From contig OZ007031.1 of the NCBI GenBank assembly GCA_963931605.1, positions 1,736,001 to 1,800,000 on the forward strand: a stretch of 64,000 nt of DNA, in the 5' to 3' direction. The DNA comes from CALUOB01 sp944322305. GTDB lineage: Bacteria; Actinomycetota; Coriobacteriia; Coriobacteriales; Coriobacteriaceae. Below are positions 32,601-41,600 of the stretch, in pieces. A program made the position numbers and the translations under genes. Each line of letters begins with the position of its first letter. Position 1 is the first letter of the stretch. The notes under the pieces are model-generated. The model made no database searches, was not told the DNA's origin, and was given only the letters and a program-made list of their open reading frames with translations.

Positions 32601-35600
32601 ACGGGCAACCTTAAGATTTCCAATGTTGCCATCGAGCAGCGCACCAACGATGACGGTGTGGAGAACAACCCTGCCGTCGCGGTGCAGGGCGACACGGTGA
32701 CCTTCGTCAACAAGTACGATGCTGACGGCGGCACCACCAACATCGACGGCACCAAGAGCTACACCGATACCACGGGCGGCAACCCCATCAACGCCGACAA
32801 ATTCACCTTCAAGATTGAGGCACTTGGTGGCTATGACACCGACAATCCGCAGACCAACCCGTATACCTATGGCGTAGACGAGGTCCCGCTGCCTGCAGGG
32901 TCCGATGAGGCGAGCCACTCCAAGACCGTGTACAACACGGGATACAATTTCACCTTCGGCACCATTGCCTTTGATGGCGGTGACCTTGGCCGCACCTACG
33001 AGTACAAGGTGACCGAGCTCGCCCAGAACAAGGACGGGCAGGCCGAGGACAGCATGACGTACGACACGAAGGAGTACACCGTCAAGGTGGCGGTGACGGA
33101 GGTCACCGATGCCGACGGCACGCACATCGATGCGACGCCGGACATCGCTCCTAAGAATCTCGTGTTCACCAACACCTACGATCCGACCGACGTGACGCTC
33201 GGCGAGGATGGCGTGGCCCCGATCCAGGGAACCAAGACCCTCGATGGCCGCGATATGAAGGACGACGAGACGTTCTACTTCCAGCTGACCCAGACGGGCG
33301 GCCCGGCAGCAGACGGCGGCGGCTTCGTGACCGTGCTCGACCAGCCCGAGACGGTGACGGTCGGCAAGGACAACATGCAGAACGGCTCTGCCGATTTCAA
33401 GTTCAGCAACCTGACGTTCTCTCAGGTGGGCACCTATACGTTCACCGTGAACGAGGTTGCTGACGAGCAGGGCACCGAGACTGCCGATGGTTCCGGCATG
33501 ACCTACGACACCAACGTCGCCACGGTGACGGTCAAGGTGTCCGACAACCATGACGGCACACTCAAGGCCGAGGTGACTTACCAGAACGACAAGCATGGTG
33601 ACACCACGGACAAGGCGCTGTTTGCCAACACCTACAAAGCGTCCATGAACTACGGCGCCGAGGGCGCGGGCGGCATCAACGTGACGAAGCAGATGCTCGA
33701 CCGCCCGATGGCAAACAACGAGTTCAGCTTCACGATCGCCGGCACCGACTCCAGCACGGTGCAGGCCGACGAGGCAAACGCCAAGCTGGCGCCCGCCGAC
33801 AAGAGCTTCCAGAACACCGCTGCGGCAGAGAACGGCATCGCAACCATGGCCAAGCTCCAGAGCATGAGCTTCGACCAGGACGACGCGGGCAAGACGTTCA
33901 GCTACCTCGTGTCCGAGACCATCCCTGCCGACGGGGACAAGCTGGCGAACGTTGCCTACGACCAGAGCCAGTACCGCGTGGACATCGAGGTGGAGGACAA
34001 CGGCAACGGCACCATGCACACCGTGACCACCGTGACCAAGATCAAGGCTTTGGACGGCACCGAGGCGAGCGAGGTCGTGGTTGACCACGCCAACTCCGAT
34101 GCTCAGGACTACGTTGCTCCGACTTTCGGGTTCGTGAACGACTACAACCCGACTCCCGCTACCGTGGGTGAGGACGCCTCGCATCAGATCCAGGTGACCA
34201 AGCACGTGACCGGCGCGGATTCCGCGACCGACTACACCTTCACGCTGACGGCGACCGGCAACAACATCGGCAACATCGAGGGTCTGGATCGGAACAACCA
34301 GCTCACGGTGAGCACCGACGGCACCATCAAGGACGGCGAGTCCCAGACCAAGACGTTCGGCGAGCTGACGTTCACCGAACCGGGAACCTACACCTTCACG
34401 GTGCGGGAGAACCAGCCTGCCGCGGATGCCGGCTGGACGTTTGACGACGCTGACGGCGACGGCGCTACCGACGCGCACACCGTGACCGTGTACGTGACCG
34501 ACCGCAACGCTGACAACGAGTACGACGGCCGCCTCTACATTGCTAACGTGATCGGTAGCCCAGTTGAGATTACCAACAGCTACAAAGCTGCTCCGGTCAT
34601 TGTTGGCGGCGACGGCGCCGACCAGCAGATTATGGTTCAGAAGAGCGTGACCGGTGCGGACACCGCGGCTGACTTCCAGTTCAAGATCGAGCCGGTTAAC
34701 GTTGATGACCCGAAGTGGAAGAACGTCGAGGCCGTTGACAAGGACTTCAACGCGTTGACCTCTATCACGGACGGCGTGACGCAGGCGCAGCCTAAGACGG
34801 CTACGTTTGCCGGCATCAAGTTCAATGCCACGGGCGAGTACCAGTTCAAGATCACTGAGGTTGGCGCGGCCGAGTTCAACGAAGGCACAGATGAGGATCG
34901 CGCTGGCTGGACCTACGACGAGCATGAGGCCATCGTGACCGTCACCGTGACCGACGACAACTTCGACGGTCAGCTCGACGCCACAGTGACCTACGATAAC
35001 GGCGCCCAAGCGGCTGAGTTCACCAACAAGTACGAGGCGGGCTCCACGACGCTGACCGGCTCTACCGATTTCAAGGGCACCAAGACTATCGAGGGCCGCA
35101 ACGGCATCGACGGAGAGACCTTCGGCTTCACGCTCGAGCGGGGTGAAGTGGCCGACGGCGGCAACTGGGATGCGGTGACCTTCCGGCCGACGAACGGCGA
35201 GGACGTCGCGTTCAATACCGCCGACGCGACGGCGACCATGCACAAGGACGGCGCCTCTGCGGACTTCTGGTTCGACGGCACCTTCACCTTCGCCAAGGCG
35301 GGCACCTACACCTTCAACGTGACTGAGACCAGCCACAACGGCAAGAAACTGCCTGCGAACGGCACCAACGGCATGACCTACGACCGTCACACCGGCATCA
35401 TCACGGTGACGGTGACCGATGACGGCAGGGGCAGCCTGCACGCCACTGCAGTGGCGGGAACTACTGCCGAGGGTGACGGCGACAACGATCTGACCTTCGA
35501 GAACGTCTATGCAGCCGAGCCCGCGCGTTGGGGCTTTGCAGATGAAGAGCTGCTCGGCGGCCACAAGTACATCAACGACACCACGGGTAACACCTATACG

Positions 35601-38600
35601 CTGGAGGCCGGCCAGTTCAGCTTCACCCTGCGCGCGCAGGCCGCGGGCAACCCCATGCCCGAAGGCTGGGACAACACTACGGACAGCCAGGGCCGCGGCA
35701 TGATGACCGTGGCCAACGGCACGGGCAATGCTACCGATGTCAGTATCTACGACTTCGGCGGGATCAAGTTCACCCACGACGACATGGTGGGCGCCGCCGA
35801 GGTCGAGGGTCAGTCGGGCGTCTTCACCAAGACGTTCCAGTACAACATCTTCGAGACCGGTGACATGCCCGCAGGCATCAGCCGCGACAACACCGCCTAT
35901 ACGGTGACGTTCACGGTGACCGAGGATCACAACACCGGCAAGATTTCCGTGGCGAAGCCCAAGGCCGTCAAGATTGACAACGGCGGCTCCGGCGAGGGCA
36001 CCACGGGCGATCCGGTCGACGTGACCAAACTCGACTTCACCAACACCTATAACCCGACAACCATCGAGGGCCATCAGAACATCCTCAAGACGCTCGATGG
36101 CCGCAACTGGCAGCAGGGCGACACCTTCACGTTCAGCGTGTCCATGACGGCTACGCAGACGGATGACTCCGAATGGCCGGATGGCGCACCGCTGCCTTCG
36201 GTCAAAGCCTCGGACGGCTACGACTTCTCCGCGATCACGACCAACGATGCGGGCAATGGCCTCGACTATACTGTGACCATCAGCCCCTCGTCGCAGACGG
36301 GCAACACCTACCGCTTCGATACGGGCACCATCACCTACGAGCGCGAGGGCGTCTACACCTGGACCGTCTCCGAACAGGAGTCCACGGTTGACAGCGTGAC
36401 CTCGGATGATGCGAAGTACACGGTCAAGGTGACCGTGATCGACGAGAACGGCGTGCTCAAGCGCAGCGTTAAGGTGATCAACGATGATGCTGTTGAGGTG
36501 GATGGCGACCAGACGCTGGACTTCACCAACAAGTACACTACGACCGGCACGCTTGACTCCACGGGCGACGAGGCCATCAGGGTTACCAAGGTGTTCACGG
36601 GCCGTGTGAACGACAAGTGGCTCGATACCGACTCCTTCAAGGCCATGTTGACTGCGAAAGACAGCCTGGTTGACGGCCAGACGATGCCTGCGGAGGACGT
36701 GCCCATGCCTGACGGCCGCACCGGCGGCGTGGCAACGGTTGATCTAACAAAGGACAACCACGAGAACGTGGCTTTCGGAAACATCACGTACACCCGTCCC
36801 GGTACGTACAATTACACGCTGACCGAGGTGCAGGAGAATACCCTTGCTGGCGTGAACTACTCGCGGGCTGAGTACAACGTGGTTGTGACGGCCACCGACA
36901 ACGGTGACGGCACCATGACGGTGACCTCAGAAATCCATCAGGTGAAGACGGACGATGGCGATACCTTCAGCCCGCTCGCAGAGGTTGACGGCACAGCCAC
37001 CTTCACCAACACGTATCGAGCCAACTTTGCAACGCTTGATGGCGCAGCCAATCTAACGGTGACGAAGAACCTTGAGGGCCGTGCCTGGTTTGACACGGAC
37101 GACTGGACCTTTACGCTTTCTCCCAAGGATGATGCGACCAAGAAGGCGGTTAACGACGACAAGACTGTGATTATGTCTCTGCCGACGCAGCTGACCATCA
37201 CGGGCAACACGCCGGGTCACACGGCGAGCTTTGGCAACATCACCTTCAAGGAGGCCGGCACCTACACCTTCACGGTGAAGGAAGAGGGTGTCGTGGAGGG
37301 CGTTACCAACGACGCCAATCCCGAGCGCACCGTTGTGATCAACGTAACTGACGACACCAACGGGAACCTTGTTGCGGAGGTTGACGCGGCAGAGAGTGAC
37401 AGCCTGACCTTCACCAACACGTATAAGCCCACCGAGGTCATCATCGGCGGCGATGCAAACGACGGCATTACCGTTCGGAAGACCCTGGCTGGCCGTGGCT
37501 GGAACAAGGATGAGAAGTACAGCTTCACGATCACGAACACCCAAAAGCCCGAGGGCGTAAAGAATGCGCCGATGCCGGCGGATAGAACCATTGAGGTGAT
37601 CGCTCCAGCCGACGGCGCTACCAACACTGCCGCGTTCGGTGAGATGACGTTCTCGCAGGCTGGTACGTATGTGTACGAGATCACCGAGCAGCCGGCGGGC
37701 GACGATGCTGACGCGTCTATGACGTATGACGAGCACGTTGCCACTGTAACGGTCGCCGTGTTCGAGGGCGGTCCTGGCCATGACGCAAATGAGCTGTGGG
37801 CACAGGTGTCCTACGACAACAGCAAGGCCACTAACGATGCCGACAAGAACGTGACCGACGCTGCTGCGTTTACCAATACCCAGAAGACTGAGGTGACTCT
37901 CGACCTTGATGGTAAGAAGCACCTGGATGGTCGTGACTTCCAGGAGGGCGACAGCTTCACGTTCAACGTGACGGCCGACGACGGCGCGCCGCTGCCCGAC
38001 GGGCTTGATAAGGATGGCAACATCACCATCAACCCGACCGAGGGCAACGATGCGACCATCGGCTTCGGTACCATCACGTTCACTAAGGCTGGCGAGTACG
38101 TCTATCACATCACCGAGCAGGCGGATGATGCTGACGGCATGACGTACGACACCGCGCAGCGCGACATTATCGTCACGGTTACCGACGACGGCCAGGGCAA
38201 GCTCTCCGCTGACATTACCACCGGCGCTGATCAGCTCACTTGGACCAACATTTGGACGTTCGGCGGCGCTACGCTTGCGAACCTCGACGGCACCAAGACC
38301 CTGACGGGCGCCGAGCTGATCGACGGTCAGTTTACCTTCAAGGTTGAGGCTCAGAACGACGCTCCCATGGGTTCCACGTTGCCCGCAAACTTCAACGGCA
38401 CGCCCGAAAAGAACGAGGATGGCAGCTGGACGGCTCCGGTGACGCTGCTCAACAACATTGCCTACACCGAGTCCGGCGAGTACGTGTACCTCATCACCGA
38501 GGTCAACGACGGTCAGCCTGGCATCACCTACGACACCACTCAGTACAAGGTGACCGTCACGGTAAATCCCGACGGTACGGTTGACCCCAAGATCGAGAAG

Positions 38601-41600
38601 TCCACGGACGGCAAGGACTGGACCAAGGCCAAGGCCATCGCTTTCAACAACAGCTATGCCGCCGATGGCGAGGCTACGCTTGACGGTGCAACCGACCTTG
38701 CCGGCGCCAAGATCCTCAAGGGCCGCGACTGGACGAACGACGACTCCTTCACCTTCATCCTTGCCGCGGGCGACGATGATACGAAGGCCGCCGTTGAAGA
38801 CGGCACAGTGACCCTGCCTGGCGAGACCGCAGTGGTTCTCCAGGGTGCGTACTCTGACGGTGCCAAGGTTCCCTTCTCCTTCGGCGACATCACATTCACC
38901 AAGGCTGGCACCTACAGCTTCACCATCCGCGAGCAGCAGCCCAGCGACGATGGCTTTGTGGGCGTCACGGGTGGCGTGACCTACGACGAGCACGTGCGCA
39001 CCATCACGGTCGAGGTGTCCGACAATAACAAGGGCGGTTTGGAGGCTGCCGTTACCAAGGCTGAGGGTGATGCTACCTGGACCAACACCTATAAGAGCGG
39101 TGGCGACGAGCCCGGCACGCTGGACGGCAAGACCAACCTCATGGTGACCAAGGTGCTCGACGGTCGCGATTGGCAGGAAGGCGACTCCTTCACCTTCACG
39201 CTGACCGCCGACGAGAACAACCCTGAGGGCGCTACCCTGCCCGATAACGCCGAGGGCATCACCATCACCAACGAGACGGCTGATCATCAGGCTAACTTCG
39301 GTGACATCACCTTTACTCAGGCGGGCACCTACACCTTCTACGTGAACGAGAAGGTTCCGGCTGACGAGGACAAACTGGGCGGCATGACCTACGACAGCGT
39401 CCAGCGCGTGATCGAGGTTAGCGTGGCTGACAACGGCGACGGTACGCTGAAGCCTACCGCTACCGTGACGGCCCCTGCTGCCGGTCTGACCTTCACCAAC
39501 ACCTACAGCAACAACGGCAAGGCCGTGCTGCCTGGTGCCTCGAACCTCTCGGTCACCAAGGAAATCTCCGGCCGTGACTGGGCTGAGGGCGACGCATTTA
39601 CCTTTGCGCTCGAGGCTAACGACGAGACCACGGTCGCTGCGGTAGCACGCGGCGCGGTGACGCTTCCCGAGAACGCCAGCGAGCTTCTCGTGACCAGCGG
39701 CACCGAGAACCACACCGCTGCGTTCGGCGACATCACCTTCACCGAGGAGGGCGAGTACAGCTTCAAGATCACCGAGGTTAAGGGTAACGACGCAACCATG
39801 ACCTACGACGCCCACAAGCGCGTGGTCACCGTCAAGGTCACCGACAACAAGAAGGGTCAGCTGGTTGCCGAGGTAGTGGACGACAAGACCACCGGCAGCA
39901 CCACGTTCACCAACGTGTACACCCCGGCCGACGAGAAGTCCGTTGCCACGGTTGACGATGACGTAAAGACCGATGTGAACGGCAAGATGGTCGGTGTGGG
40001 TGACACGCTGGAGTACACCATTGCGTGGGCCAACAACGCCCAGGACGAGAACGGCGCTCCCGTGGGTGCTCAGGTGGTTATCACTGACACCATCCCGTCC
40101 GGTACCAAGCTGGTTGAGGGCTCCATCTCCGATCGCGGCGAGCTGTCCGAGGACGGCAAGACCATCACCTGGACCATCGACGCCGACGCTGCCGCCACCG
40201 GCACCGTCGCCTTCCAGGTCACGGTGAGCGAGGACGCGGTTAACTACGACCCGATCACCAACAAGGCCACCATCCAGGTGGGCGAGAACGATCCGCACCA
40301 GACCAACGAGGTCACCACGGACTTCCCCAAGAAGACCTCTGAGGACAGCACGCCCGACACCGGCATTCAGGTGGGCGACACGCTTACCTACACCATCGAG
40401 TGGGCCAACCTCGAGGACACCGAGCAGAACGTGACCATCACCGACACGCTGCCCGAGGGCCTGACCTACGTGGACGGCTCGGCCGAACCGGCTGACGGCT
40501 TCACGCCCGACGGCCAGACGCTGACTTGGACCTTCCCGGCCGAGCCCGGCGCCACCGGCACCGTGACCTTCAAGGCTCTGGTGAACGAGAACGCCACCAC
40601 GGTTAAGGACCCGGTCAAGAACACGGCTACGGTTGAGGTGGGCAACAACACCTACCAGACCAACACCACCGACGGCGACAAGCAGCCCGGCACCGGCAGC
40701 CTGACCATCTCCAAGGAGATCAAGCTCACCGAGGGCCAGGGCAACGAGATCGACGCGGACAAGGAGTTCACCTTTACGCTGGAGCTCAAGGACGCCGCGG
40801 GCAACGTGCTGACCGGCGAGTTCCCGGTGAAGGATGCCGAGACCACGGTTAAAAACGGCGCTACCGTTACCCTCAAGCACGGCGAGTCCCTCACCGTCGA
40901 GGGTCTGCCCGAGGGCGCAAAGGTTACCGTGACCGAGGATCCTGAGCCCGGCTATACCGCCGACGAGGCTACCAAGACGGTAACCATCGAGGCCGACGAG
41001 ACTGCTGAGGCCGCGTTTGTGAACACCTACAAGACCGATGGCTCTACCGACGTTCCCACCGAGGGCGAGGGCGCGTTCCAGCTCACCAAGGTTCTCACGG
41101 GCAAGAAGTGGGCTACGGGCGACAACGCCGACGCGTTCACCTTTGAGCTGACGCCCACCGGCGGCACGCTCGCCACGGGCGAGGCCGTTGACCCGCGCAA
41201 CCAACCCATGCCCACCGACGCCAACGGCAACGCCGTGACCGCTACGACCGTCTCTGCCCCCACGGGCACCGACGCCGAGGGCAACGACCAAGCACGGTTC
41301 TCGTTCGGCACCATCACCTACACCGCCGCGGGCACCTACACCTATGAAGTGCGCGAGCAGCCCGGCACCAACGCTGGCATGGACTACGACGGCCACACCG
41401 CCAAGGTGACGGTTACCGTGTCCGACAACAAGCAGGGCCGCTACACCGCGTCCGCCACGGTTGAGAACGGCACCTTCACCAACGTCTACGGCACTGAGCT
41501 CGACTACGGCGCCGAGGGCCAGGGCGGCCTGTGGGTTGTCAAGAACCTTGAGAACCACAACATCGACGCCGGCCAGTTTGAGTTCACCGTCACGGCCGCC